Under the pieces are notes generated by a model. It did no database searches and was not told where the DNA came from. It worked only from the letters and a program-made list of their open reading frames with translations. Both the position numbers and the translations under genes were made by a program. This document shows, piece after piece, positions 37,546 through 49,460 of a stretch of 64,000 nucleotides of DNA. How positions within the stretch are numbered: the first letter of the stretch is position 1; every line of letters starts with the position of its first letter. The stretch covers positions 92,187 to 156,186 of the forward strand of contig JASANG010001017.1 in the NCBI GenBank assembly GCA_030248215.1. The letters are read 5' to 3'. This DNA comes from Enoplolaimus lenunculus (lineage: Eukaryota > Nematoda > Enoplea > Enoplida > Thoracostomopsidae).

Positions 37546-38812
37546 TATGGCGTACCAGGAAAATATACGCATTCACACAAAAAAGTATTTCTGAATTTTT
37601 ATCCACAAAAGTATTTTCTGTGGCAAATCTGAAAAGTTTTTTTGATATATAAGACAATTTTTCTAAAAATAACTTGGAACCGTTTCTTTTCAGACTTTAT
37701 TTCAAACCTTTTTGAAAACTTTTCCGTTATAACAGAAATACTGTTCAAGTACACCTTGCTAATTATATTCCTTAAATGTAAGAAATTTTTTTAAATATCA
37801 GAAATAGGGATTTTGAGTGTTGACTCGGTTAGAATTTGGGCCACTAAAATCGAAAATTCTAAGATTGAGATGTGCAGCGGTCTGTTTATCCAAAAAATGA
37901 GTGTGCCTTTTGATTGGCTTTACTCGCACACTTTCGTTCATTGGTCCATCACTGGTTTGCTTGTAAATTAGACTATTTTCCAAAATGGACAGCGGTTTTT
38001 GGGGTGAAATTAAACCGGTAGCGCCGATTTTTTGCATGCCAGTCCAGCCCTAAATATGCCACTCATACTTTTAAACCTGATCCCTAAACAAATAAACGTG
38101 TCATACACCAACTGTGCTGCTTCAGCAACTATTCCTTGCAGGTATATTATAAAAGGCGTGCAATGTGAAAACTATAAAGTTCCATCAGAACACATCCAGG
38201 AACTTAAAAGTTGTTGACCTTTTTCTGTAAAACGAGTGATAAAAAATCAATAAATCAAAAACTGCTTTAAACGAAAAGCTACGAGAATTTAAATGTGATT
38301 AAACAGCATCGGGTGAAGATAGCCGCACTTAAACGCTTCTTTCGTACTATCGTCTATAGTGAGAAATTTTTTTTGACCTCTGCAGGTATTCTATATAGCC
38401 AGAAAAAGTACATTTTTGAGCGTCTAGAAATTTCTGACAACATATTCCTCATAAACGTCTCCTTGTTTTTATACCCATGAAAGACATATATTAACCCCTT
38501 CTCACCCAATCCTAGCATAAAAGTAGATCTCAGTGGAAATAGAAAATATTCATGTGATAAAGGGTTAACCGAAAAAATTTTCAGTTTACTATCTTTAAAG
38601 GGAAACGTTGTACTTTTGTTATAAAATTCATTGTTCAACAACTTATATTGTGTTAACAGCCGTGCTTCACTGTAACAATCGCGACTTTGAAGTAAACTGT
38701 TCGACAAACTTCAGCAACAGTTAGGTTACGCCCCAGTGCACCTTAGCCGTTTGAGGCACAGTTAATGCATGCTCAAGCGTACCTTAACTCTGCTTCAAAC
38801 GTTTCGAACAAC

Positions 38813-38993
38813 GGCCTATGCAAAGATGATGGGCGGACTGTTTTTCTGCTGGACTGCAATAGGGTAAGCTCTACGAATTAGACTAATCTTGTTGCTTAGG
38901 GTTACTAAAGTTTAGACTTAGGCTTTGTTTAGGCTTATCCTTAATGTTAGCGTTAGGAATATGCTTTTCGGCCTTGTTCCATGCATATGGGCG
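38813..38993. mobile_element. MITE of the GGCCCATG/TTAGGC family, second dated copy
   Basis: It starts GGCCTATGCAAAGATG and ends, inverted, CGCCCATATGCATGGAAC. Flanks CGAACAAC and CGAACGGC match at 6 of 8. The interior has GGACTGTTTTTCTG, a family word also seen at 43240, 52610, 59495 and 63665, and TTAGGC words. Confidence 0.65.
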
Positions 38994-39001
38994 CGAACGG
39001 C

Positions 39002-41421
39002 TGTACCGCACGACTGACGGTGATACCAAGTGGAGAAAGAAAATTATTTAATATCAACATTAAAACGTTACGGTTTATTTATTATAAAATTTTTTCACAC
39101 CACGTGTAAATTTTGCCAGGATAAACTGTTTTATTGCGCTAATTCTTAGTTTCTTCATGAAAACCAAGTATTGACTTTTTAAGAACCGTGGTACAAGTCA
39201 GTTGCAGCAATGCTTAGTATTTCTTTGATATGCAAACGCTGCGAAGCGTTGCTTCAAAGATGCGGTGAAGAAAATGTCTAGCCGGTTCAAAAATAAACGC
39301 ATAACTTTGTATTCAGTTGTTTACGGTAAAAATTTTAATATCTAGATTAGACATAAGTTGAATAAAACAACATGATTAATATTCTGGTATCGTTCCGAAA
39401 GGATTTAATCTCATTCGTCCAACAGGTCGTTCAGACAATATAACTTTCACGGATGATGTCGGAGAGTGAACGCAATGATTTTGAGCGATTGAAAATTGTT
39501 TCACCTATGTATAATCCAGCAGATTACTAAAAAACATACAAAAATTATTTTTCGTCGTTTCCTCAGAAATTTCGGAAGCTCAAATATTCCCTGTTCCCCC
39601 TCAACTTTTGGCCAAATGACATATGGGTCGAGTGAGACTACGCGTTTGGAAGCCACTGCTCCTATGCCAATAATTTGTTCAGTATAGCAGAAATAAGGAT
39701 TTCAATAGATACTTTTCGTTTCCATGGGTACTACTGACAGGTATGACGCAGACGGGGCGCTTGAATCCCGGGATGCCAGGAGCAATTAATATGTAGGTTA
39801 ATATATATACACTGTAGAATATGGAAATACTCGGGTATTCTAGAGGCGTCTATAAACACTTTGCGATCTGAAATTTTCAAAAATACATAGCTATTACATT
39901 CAATGATAAATTTTGTATTTACGCATATCGAGCAATTCATTCTTCTCAGATGTTACATAAAATCCAAGTTTCGCTAGAAATACAGCAATATAAATTTGTT
40001 CCTTTAATAATATTCTGAATGGCAACTCTGCCATTTCGATTTCCAAAGTAATCGTATTAATTATGACGATAATGTGATGAATTTTAGCAAAACCTCAGTG
40101 AATAACGATAATCCAAGCATAACTCTTGTTCTAAATTTATTTAAAAACTATTGAAATAGGGTGACTGTTTCAAATTTTGCCTATCAGTTTCAAATCGAAC
40201 CGAAATGTGCTGAGATTAAAGCATATAACTTACAAAAATGCTTCGAATTACAAGAAAGGTATTAAGTTTTAGGCGCCGCTGTAAAGCGAATATTCACTTC
40301 AAGCATACAGCATTTTTTCCAAGAACCAAAAAGGGCAAATATTGCCAGTTGTCCGTATCTTGGCTAATACAGTGTTTGCAAAATATTTAACGTGGCCAAA
40401 AAATTGTCTTGAAATTTAAACGCTATTCGTAAATTATTGCGACTCAAAAAATTTTTAATTTTAATACACCGTGATTTGTATCTCAAACAATTAAAAGACA
40501 AATTTTTACATTTGAAAAAATATATAGTTGCTTTGTCTTATGAGAACGCTTGCTTTTAATGCATATTTGTTCCGTTTACAACCTTTGGAGCGCATACCTC
40601 CTTCCAAACGACTCTGCGTCCCATGAGCGTGCTAGTATTAAACAAGTCTGCCAAGAAATCGAGCTAAACTTTGTTACTATGTCTTACATTTCACATTTGC
40701 CATAGAAGTTCATAAAATAAAGTTTAGAATTTTAATCGCTCAGATGATAAAAAGTGTAAACCCATGTTTGAGAAAGATTTCAGAATCCAGAGTCTGGAAT
40801 TCAAGACACATATTTCAGGAGTTTATAATAAGAGATAAATGTTTGAAATTTCAGACATTGTTTCCTGACATAAACGACAATTTGATTCGTGCGCAGAGTT
40901 TGCCATACCAAAATCGACTACTCAAGCAAATTACTACGTTCAACAGAGCAAGTCGATCACACGTTTGACACGGTCCCGTAGACAAGACAGCCAGGGAACT
41001 GAGCCCCCATTGGAAGAATTTTAGCATCCCCTAGAAAATTTTTAATTTTGCTTGTAAGTCGTCGAAAACCCTTGTATGTGCTTCCTGAAAAATGTCTAGC
41101 GATTTGCCAAAATATTGTAGATTGATTTGTTCTAAAATACTGGACGTCATCCGTAACAATAGCAGGTGTTGCCTATTGTGTTAAGCTATATGCCCATAAT
41201 TCTCTGCTGTGTATGTCCAGAACGCCTTAGGGTAGTACACAAATTTATAAGCTTTATATTGGCATATAAGTATGTTAACTTACTTCTGGTCAAGTTTGTA
41301 CTAGAGCAAGTCACACTTAAATTATCATCACTCGGGGCCTTACTCTAAATACCTAAACTTGAACCGCCGGCAAACTGATTTGGGCTGAAAAGCTTAATTT
41401 TAACGTAGCAAATGCTAAGCA
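39002..41421. other. Gene-free stretch
   Basis: No exon or clear element is seen. A worn GAGCCCCCATTGGAAG fragment near 41000 recalls the CAGTGGC-type elements. Confidence 0.4.
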
Positions 41422-41429
41422 CTGTTGAT

Positions 41430-42386
41430 TATAGATGGACACGGGATATCCGGATATCCGGATGTGAAAAATATCCGGATATGTATTCGAAATGAAACGT
41501 GTATCCTGGGATTTTGGGCGCAACGTTTTTTCTCGGGATTTTGGGAAATTGGGATTTTGGGAAATTGGGTTTTGGGAAATTGGGATTTTGGGCGCAGCGT
41601 TTTTCGCTTGGGATTTTGGGAAATTGGGATTTTGGGAAATTGGGATTTTGGGCGCAGCGTTTTTCGCTCGGGAATTTGGGCGCAGCGTTTTTCGGTCGGG
41701 ATTTTGGGAAATTGGGATTTTGGGCGCAGCGTTTATCGCGCGGGATTTTGGGAAATTAAATTTCGATAACCCCTCACTTAACGGGTCGGGTGAAATTGTT
41801 CGTTTGTTCTATTTATCACATGTTTGCCGTATAAATTTTATTTTTACGTGGCTCATATAATTTAAATATGTTGAGTTTTCCCGCTGAAAAATTAGGTTAC
41901 CCTTCGGAAACCAAACCCCGGCAAAGCCCCTTTTTGGAATGCACTATTTGTGGTATAATTTAAAGAATACACAATAAACTGTGTTTAATATAATTTCAAT
42001 ATAGACGTAAATCGCCTAGTGGGGGATTGGAGGGGCTCAACACCATTGAGAACACAATAAAAAACAACTTCCCGAGAAAAATCCTTCCATCCTCCACATA
42101 AACTCCTTTTTAAATTACGTTCTCAGGGGGGCTGCCGCCCCCCTGAACCCCGTAATTTTAAGGGACTTCCTTTAGAGCAACAAATTAATGCAAGTGCTTT
42201 AAAAACAAAAAATTCAGGTTCGGAAACTCAAAAAACACAAAATCGAGTTTCAGATATCCGAAATAGAAAATTTCTTTTCGGATATCCGGATATCCGGATA
42301 TCCAAATATATTCGGATATCCGGATAAATATCCGGCAAGAATTGCCGGATATCCGGATATGAAAAAATATCCGGTGTCCATCACTA
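41430..42386. mobile_element. Non-autonomous hAT-like element with perfect 8-bp target duplication and internal repeats
   Basis: Termini TATAGATGGACACGGGATAT and, inverted, TAGTGATGGACACCGGATAT are flanked by CTGTTGAT on both sides (41422-41429, 42387-42394). The subterminal regions are packed with ATCCGGAT and GGATATCC palindromes. The interior has a two-unit minisatellite (41507-41760) and a GC-rich hairpin near 42125. The element is 957 bp with no transposase. The exact target duplication suggests a fairly recent insertion. Confidence 0.9.
41507..41760 (+). repeat. Two-unit minisatellite inside the hAT-like element
   Basis: Unit A is about 16 bp (GGGATTTTGGGAAATT). Unit B is about 28 bp (GGGATTTTGGGCGCAGCG then TTTTTCGCTC). 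They alternate irregularly, with about seven A and four B units. Open frames across it are products of the repeat, not genes. Confidence 0.85.
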
Positions 42387-42394
42387 CTGTTGAT

Positions 42395-45300
42395 ACCGGT
42401 TATGGGCTTGCAGCCAGAAGGAAACCAGAGGGGTTGAGCCCACACTAGAAAAAAATTTTGGTCCCCTAGTAAGATTTTTAGGCCTCACTTGCAAGTCATC
42501 GGAAACCCATGAGTGATTTCCTAAAAAAATTTTCTGCGCCCTAGCCAGATAAACTGGCTACATGCTTGTTTGAACAGAGCCAAAATAAAGTTGCTAGTTG
42601 ATTTTAGGGATGAAAAACTGTGAACGCGTTTAATTGATTGTAAATATATCAAATAACATCATCGCTAAAAGACAAAAAACTATATTACATAACTGTGTCG
42701 TTAGCATACACTAAAACGAGCTGTTACGGGAACGTCTTATATAGAAAAGCTTAATCTTTTCCTGACGTTTCCAAAAGGTATCACGGCATTTCGTTACATG
42801 GACAATGTCGGGCGACGAGTAGGTGTAGGTTGTTTTCTTACAAAGGCGCAAATTGTACCCGGCGACATGTTTTTAATATCTCAAAAAGTATTGTGTTATT
42901 AACAGATTCAGTGCTGGTACATGACAGCGTTTTTGCCAAATGTTTCTTGAAATAAAGCCAATTTACCTTATAGCACATACTACGTTACACAGTATCCCAT
43001 TTAACAGTAGGAAAGCATCGTAATGTGCGTTCTGGCATAATTAACTTTATATATTACCTTCAAAATGGACATAATAAACCCGACTAAGAGTTACCACTTC
43101 TGTAAGCAAATGGAAAAATTTAGAAATGAACGCGCAGACGTTGTAGTAGTAATATACGTGAATGAATGACACTACAGTACGCTTTATCTTAGACACAACG
43201 CTGTGATCATAGGTTTGATCCATGAAAACAGGGGTGGAACGTTTTTCTGCTGAACTCGTTTAGATTAGGCTTAGGCTTAAATTTAGGCTCAGGCTTAGGA
43301 ATATACTTATACTACTGTTACAAACATGTTTTATGCTACAAGAACAAGACGATGCTAATGTTGCAAGCAGCATGCAAGCTACTTGAAGCATATAATATTG
43401 TATGGCTAGAGAAGTTGTGCTTTATTTTTCTCATTTATTTCCGTAGGACACGCTGTCCGGCAAAGTCTCTTCTGTCGAATTCAAAAAAATTAACCGCACA
43501 ATCAAAACGAGTAAAAGCCTAAGTCTAAGCAAAAAATTAGTTTTAAACGAAACTTACTCTATTAATGTAGTTCCACAGAAAAATGTCCCGCTCCTGATCT
43601 TCACAATATGGGCCAGAGTCCTCAACTTGTCAACGTTTTACAATTTTATAATTCATGGAACGAAAAATTAACTGGCTACCAGTTTATTTGTTTTAAAACC
43701 TATTTTTTATTATTTTTAATTATGAGCGTAGGCGCTACAACTACAACAAAAACAACAAATAACTTATTTTGTGCAATTTATAACATATTTTTATTTTTCA
43801 TCTTCTTTGTCGCTGTCGCATAAATTAGTGTGACAATCCTAGCAACTACGTACTATGCGTATCCTAAATATCCCAATACAGACAGGGTTGGCTTTTCATC
43901 GCCGGAACCCAGTTTTAGTACTAAGAAACATGAAGAGCGCTTATAAAATTAAAACAAAGTATACTCGGCAAGAAAATCATTCGTGTTCATACATGAACAC
44001 TATTTCATAATTCATCGCCCGACAAATGGTCGGCCAATGATTTCAGATTAAAAATCTTGTCACCTCTGCAATTTGTCGTTCACCACTATGCTTAAACTTA
44101 GGCTTAGGCTTGGGCTTAGGTTTATGCTAGGATTGTGCTTTGGCTTTAAGCTTAACTCAGTGTAAGGCGGGTGACAAGTTAACGGGGAACGAACTGTCGT
44201 ACATTTCTCTGAACCACGAATAACAGTATTTCAATTATTGAGTGCAGCGGCAGCGCTTAAATATCCTAAAATTTTGACTGTTGATACAGCGTGTATTTTT
44301 GGAAATGACCACGGTCGTAAACATTCTCAAATTTATAAACTTGGCTTAGGCTTAGGCTTAGGCTAATGCTTAGACACTCTTCAACCATACCGGCTAAAAC
44401 TTGGCAGAAAGTTAAATTCAACTTATATACAGTTTTAGTTAACAACACAGCCGACGCTCTGATCTCAAATATTTTAAGACTTGTCAGTTGAACATGCCGT
44501 TTGCCAGCTCACCGTGCTAGGGGGGGGGCTTAAAAATTTTCAAGAGGGGCATTCAAGGGTTTTCAATGAGTTACAAGCAAGGTTGAAAACTTTCTAGGGG
44601 AGTCCAAAAACTTCCAGAAGGGGGCTGAGCCCCCCTGCCCCTCCCCCCTTAGCTACGGGCCCGCAATTGAGGCTAATTCGAGTTTTACATATGTCAGCGG
44701 AGAAATGCATTATATTTACTACTTTACGTATTTTGAAAACAAAAACGTTACATTTTCTTTGCAAAAGTCGCTCTTGTTGCATTCAAAATTTATTGCAGTT
44801 TTAGTTATTTAGCGCAAGTAAAATATATGACTTAAATGTTTAATATTTTTAACGACTGAAAGTGAAAAAATTAATACCTACAACCAAAATCTAACTATTC
44901 AGTACGGAAGTTGGCTTAATCGATTTGGCAATCAGTTTTATTTTGAAGGCGATGTCTCGACACGGCTTCAATGTGTGGCCTAGCTTTTTGCTATCGGCTG
45001 ACATAACAATTGGCGACAGTTTTTAAAAATTTTATCATGAATGTGTTGAGAATATTACTAAAAACTAAATTTTTTACCAAACACATTAAATCGCTTTTTC
45101 AAATTGCCCAAAAACTACATAATTTTATTCTATTAAACGATATCATAAACAAACAGAGGAAGCCGGAACCGGATGTGTCAAGCCGAAGGCGAAGGTGAAG
45201 CCGGACGTGAGGCAAACTTATATTGCGAAAATTGTGTTTAATTTGCTAGTTTTAGCAAATATATATTTGTAAAATGTTGCCAAAAATTTTGGTTTTAAGT

Positions 45301-46459
45301 TTGTTCATATAGAAAATCCCGACAATTGTTTTTTCGAAATTATATTAGAAGTTAGAGCAAAGCGCACCATGATGGCATAATTTTTGTAAAACTATCGAAA
45401 ATTTCACTACTTAAATTGCCGGAACTTCCGGCCGAAATTCTACCGGAACCGGAGGTCAATTTTCCGCTGGAGTCCAGAGGTAGAACTTTGGTTGTACCAT
45501 GTAACACTAAATTGAGGCTACTGGTGTCTTTCTCGGATCTCTTTTTGTTCAGAGCTGTTGTGACTTACACTTGACTAGTATATCAGACCGCACCAGGTAA
45601 ACTTAAAACACTTGTTACTATTGGAAAAAAATTTTCACTTTTATAAATTTCTAACTTCAAATTAGAAAATTGTTGCAGAATCAGGATCACATACTAAAGG
45701 AAGGACAGACGAAATATATCCCTATTCGCAAGTTCTGGAGACAAGAAAGAACACCTTTAACAGGCGATAGTGTAACTTGGATGTTAAAGTACAAAGCTGC
45801 TTAGGTAAAATACCCCCAGAAGTTCTGACTACACCCCTGTCCAAAACGTAACTCACAAGACTGATCACGTTCTAGACACGATAGCCTGGCGGGAATAAAA
45901 TTTTATCATGTTTTTCAGTCTTTACCATTGTAAAGTTTAATTATGATCAAAGCTTTATGGATTGTTCTAAAAGGCGTTCTGATGTTAGGTAAGTCAAATG
46001 CTGAATAACGATTATATAATACGCTGATAAACACAGGTTAATATTCACTCAATAATTGATTTGTTTTGCATGTCTTTCCTATTGCAACGTTCAGCTGTTG
46101 CAATAATTTGAGCCTAGGTAGGACCTACTAAGCATTGTATACGTACCAGCCATTTCACTCTAAAAAGTTTGAATATAGGTGATGACGTAACCAGATGCAT
46201 TGTTGTAATTTATGTAATGATAGTGTTTTCCTTAATCAATTCAAAAGTATTGCGGTCACGTATATTCGAGAATCTCATTACAAAACTTGCCGCGGCAACT
46301 TGCAGCTGTATGTTTTGATGCAAAAACATGCACTTTCAAATTGCAGCTGCGAGGATTATACGCAAAATCGATCACTTGCAGATTGCAGCAGCGAGTACTT
46401 GCTGCAAAAACTAGCGCCTGTGAATATGATTTAATATTTTCACAGGTTGCGCATATGTC
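42395..46459. other. Gene-free stretch with worn DNA elements
   Basis: Worn TTAGGC-family pieces lie at 43215-43320, 43500-43612, 44095-44140 and 44340-44370. A G-run/C-run element with GCTAGGGGGGGG and, inverted, GTAGCTAAGGGGGG ends lies at about 44508-44665. A relative of the CCGGAG element lies at 45160-45500. No exon can be supported. Confidence 0.5.
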
Positions 46460-46842
46460 GTAGCTCAAGTCATAATTTAGCACAATTCCGAATTGCGCTA
46501 GTCCAAAGCGGAATTACGAGTTGGGTTAGCCCAAGGCGGAATCATGACACACAAATCTGTGCATTTTATGATTGGTTACTTGATAGTCGTAATCCTGCTC
46601 GATCCCCCGTTCCTCAGTAAAAACAAACGGTTAGGTAGCCAATAGATGACGATTATTTTGCCAATCAGAAAAAGTATTCACATCATTCAATCGTACTTGA
46701 GCATGGCATTAAGGTCGTAACCAATCAAAAGGTGTCGTGCACTTGTCGCATAGAAAGAATTACGCCGTAGGTTAGCCCAAGTCGTAATTTCGCCCTTGGA
46801 CTAGGGCAATTCAGAATTGGGCTAAATTACGATTTGGGCCAC
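46460..46842. mobile_element. MITE with terminal inverted repeats of about 88 bp
   Basis: The left arm, 46460-46549, and the right arm, about 46752-46842, are inverse copies. They share TAATTTAGC.CAATTC.GAA and CTAGTCCAA. Internal words include GGTTAGCCCAAG. Total length is 383 bp. No convincing target duplication is seen: the flanking octamers agree at only 5 of 8. It ends about 325 bp from the 3' end of the receptor gene at 47167. Confidence 0.75.
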
Positions 46843-47166
46843 AATATATAGCATTAAAAATGCCAAACTGCTCTTGCTACTCTAGAATCCGTGCCAAACC
46901 ATTGGTTTAATCAAGCATCATTTTGGTGAACCAGCCCTGATTCTTCGCCAGTTGATGTAATTGTTTTTGAAAGGAAGTTTGCGTTTTATCGGACAAGTGT
47001 ATTTCAGTATGTCAAAACCTCTAATCACCGTAATATAAAAGGTCTTTGGTCTAGACAATAATTACAAAGTTTTACTATATTCTAATCAATCACTAATATC
47101 TGCATTTTCAATTCAAATTCATCTTCATTTTCGAAATGGATCCATGAACTCGTTAAGGATAAATCG

Positions 47167-48879
47167 TCACGTCGACAAAAACATGGAAACCGTTTGTTCA
47201 TCTTCAGTCAATCCCGAAGCGCGAACAACAGGATCTCTGTTTTTTGGTGTCGTATACGTCGAATTCAGGTTATCAATTGAACTGAAATTTCGGCGTTTCT
47301 TCAGTGCGGTGCTATCATCGAATAGTCTGTTGCTTATTTTACGGTTTCGTAGAACTGAATCCGCCTCGTACCCTGGTTTTAAGCTTATCTTTGGTTTGTC
47401 GTTCAGTGTTTCCTGTGCCAGGTAAGATACCCGTAAAGTTGACGGGGTGACGTATACACCAGGATCAAGCTGAAACGATTGTGATTCTTCAAATAGACCA
47501 GAGGTTACCTTGGCTTGCCGTAGTGTGAGGTACAGATTGCTCATGCTGCCAGTTGCCGCGATGCTTCGAAGTGTTTCAAATTGGCGGCGTTGGTTTAACT
47601 CAAATGCGGAAGTTAACGAATTTGAACTCCGCCTTGAAATCGCTGTATTACGACTCAAATTCACAGTAGAGGTTGCAGGCCTCGCCATACCTGTTGTTGG
47701 ACTCAAGTTTTCCAAAACCAGCGTCGAAATTGGCATTTTGAGTTCATCACGATCGCCGTTGTAGAGGTAATTGGTCCTTTGAACTGAATTAGCGAGCGCA
47801 ACTCGAGTTAAGTCTGGTAGCGATTTTGTAGTGCTCAGTGCCGCAGTTTGCTTGAATGCTTGAAATGCAGCTTGGCTTACTGCACTTGTGCCGGGACCTA
47901 GCGTTACCCTTCCTGCAGACCTACCTTCAGAGTTAATTGTCGCCATGCTCGCGTTTCGTTTTAGTACTACTCGACTCAGCGTTGCGCTCAGTTCGCGACT
48001 CATCAAAAACAACGCCAATGGATTGAGGTAGAAATTTGTGTATGCCCATGTCCGCGCTACAAACAAAGCCCAGCCTAAGCTTACAGGAATGTTACTATAC
48101 GCTGCATTGTCTGGAGACTGACTTATCATTACAGTATTCCAAATTTCAGCAGCATTATACGGCGCCCAGCAAAACGCAAATATATACACAAGGTACAGAA
48201 CGCGTTGCGTCAACTCTAGCCGCCTTTCGAGCAATGCTGAGTTCGCCTCGGCCATTCCTGCGGCCCCCCGGTCCCGGACAGAATGGCCGATTGCTCGTCG
48301 CATACGAATATAATGCATACTGATAACGATTAACGGAATAACATACGTCACCATTGATACTACAATTTGAAATAGCCAAAATAGTCGTCGAAATTTGCGT
48401 TCAATCGAAACATAACCTATCTCAATAATAGTTCCACCTGCAAACGACGCTAACCAAACATAGCCCACGTTACGCAGCGTACGTTTACGTTCGTTAGTTT
48501 CATCTTGGGAAATTTCGATTGGCTGCAGTGTTTTTGCACATCGCAATACACTGAGCAGTGTCAGAATTGCAACTGAATGCACAAATGCAGTCGTGTTTAA
48601 CGCATCCGTAGCCAAAAAGAGCCCTTTGGTCGCGGTAACGTTCACCCCAGCATCAACAATATCAGGCGGAAATACTTCGATATCGCCCAACATAGAATTC
48701 ACTAGCCATGTAATTATGAACACTAAATCACCCAAAGTTTTGTCGAGCAGGTAAATGTTCGCCGGACGAAACGGTTCGTGACTTTTCAGTATTGCGATTG
48801 TCAAGAAGCATTTAGCAACGAAACCAATTAGGAGCTGAACAGCGATGATCGAGTCTTGAATTAATTGTGTTGTTAACAT
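47167..48879 (-). CDS. Atypical rhodopsin-like GPCR, paralogue A (single exon, 570 aa)
   Basis: A seven-helix receptor: TM1 about 9-32, TM2 41-63, TM3 90-114, TM4 137-157, TM5 168-192, TM6 226-250, TM7 268-294, then a cytosolic tail of about 276 residues. Family-A marks seen: an LGDL-type Asp in TM2 (D51), W142 in TM4, P182 in TM5, CWAP in TM6 (237-240) and NP in TM7 (286-287). Departures: the DRY position reads Leu-Arg-Cys (112-114), NPxxY reads NPLAL, the TM1 Asn is not seen, and the Cys pair that normally joins TM3 to loop 2 is absent. NVT (80) and NTT (95) are possible glycosylation sites outside the cell. The Ser/Thr-rich tail has motifs shared with the neighbour (SLPDL, LRSIA, TGMA). 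The start is an ATG with no upstream exon needed. Ligand and G protein are unknown. Confidence 0.88.
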   Translation of the reverse strand: MLTTQLIQDSIIAVQLLIGFVAKCFLTIAILKSHEPFRPANIYLLDKTLGDLVFIITWLVNSMLGDIEVFPPDIVDAGVNVTATKGLFLATDALNTTAFVHSVAILTLLSVLRCAKTLQPIEISQDETNERKRTLRNVGYVWLASFAGGTIIEIGYVSIERKFRRLFWLFQIVVSMVTYVIPLIVISMHYIRMRRAIGHSVRDRGAAGMAEANSALLERRLELTQRVLYLVYIFAFCWAPYNAAEIWNTVMISQSPDNAAYSNIPVSLGWALFVARTWAYTNFYLNPLALFLMSRELSATLSRVVLKRNASMATINSEGRSAGRVTLGPGTSAVSQAAFQAFKQTAALSTTKSLPDLTRVALANSVQRTNYLYNGDRDELKMPISTLVLENLSPTTGMARPATSTVNLSRNTAISRRSSNSLTSAFELNQRRQFETLRSIAATGSMSNLYLTLRQAKVTSGLFEESQSFQLDPGVYVTPSTLRVSYLAQETLNDKPKISLKPGYEADSVLRNRKISNRLFDDSTALKKRRNFSSIDNLNSTYTTPKNRDPVVRASGLTEDEQTVSMFLST

Positions 48880-49450
48880 TTTATGTCGTTATTTATTCAA
48901 TACGAAAATTAGATTTTATATTGATTCTTGGGACGAAAAGCATAATTGAAGTCGGTTCATTTAAAAACTTTGATAGTGGCTTATTCACATAAAATACTAA
49001 TTAAGTTGCCTTCGATGACACCAAAATTTTACACCTTTGAGTACAAATTAAAGTACCGCTTTTAGTTATATAGAGTAAGTAGAGCATTGGACTCACAGAC
49101 AATTTTACAAAGGACACATCGACGAGAAGAATGAACTCAAGTTGGGAAGGAAAGTGTTTACAAATGTTTTCCATGACGAGATCGAGCTAGAAAAAGTTTG
49201 AGGTGAAACCGACCAAGCGTCTAAGTTGTTTTACGTAGGTTATGGCTCGGCGTTCTACATAATCTGGCAACTAATCGCATACATTTTCGCAATGTAACTG
49301 GTCAAAGTCGCAGGTTATCTAATCAATTATTTTCATGGCTGGCACAACCAAAATAAAAATCGTGAAAGAAATAAAGAGTAGATTGGTGATTGGGTAAACG
49401 TTGAGGTGAAGGCGGTACAAGAAAAGAAATTGTATCCTGAAAATTGTACA
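48880..49450. other. Upstream region of receptor A
   Basis: AT-rich DNA that would hold the receptor A promoter. No TATA box or other element can be assigned with confidence. Confidence 0.35.
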
Positions 49451-49460
49451 ACAAATTATT

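Noticed and set aside
41425-41860. Three overlapping + strand frames of Gly/Trp/Phe-rich repeats
   Set aside because: They come from the internal minisatellite of the hAT-like element and are open in three frames at once.
43217-44370. Telomere-like TTAGGC arrays
   Set aside because: Only two to four units at a time, scattered and tied to MITE ends, so not an interstitial telomere.
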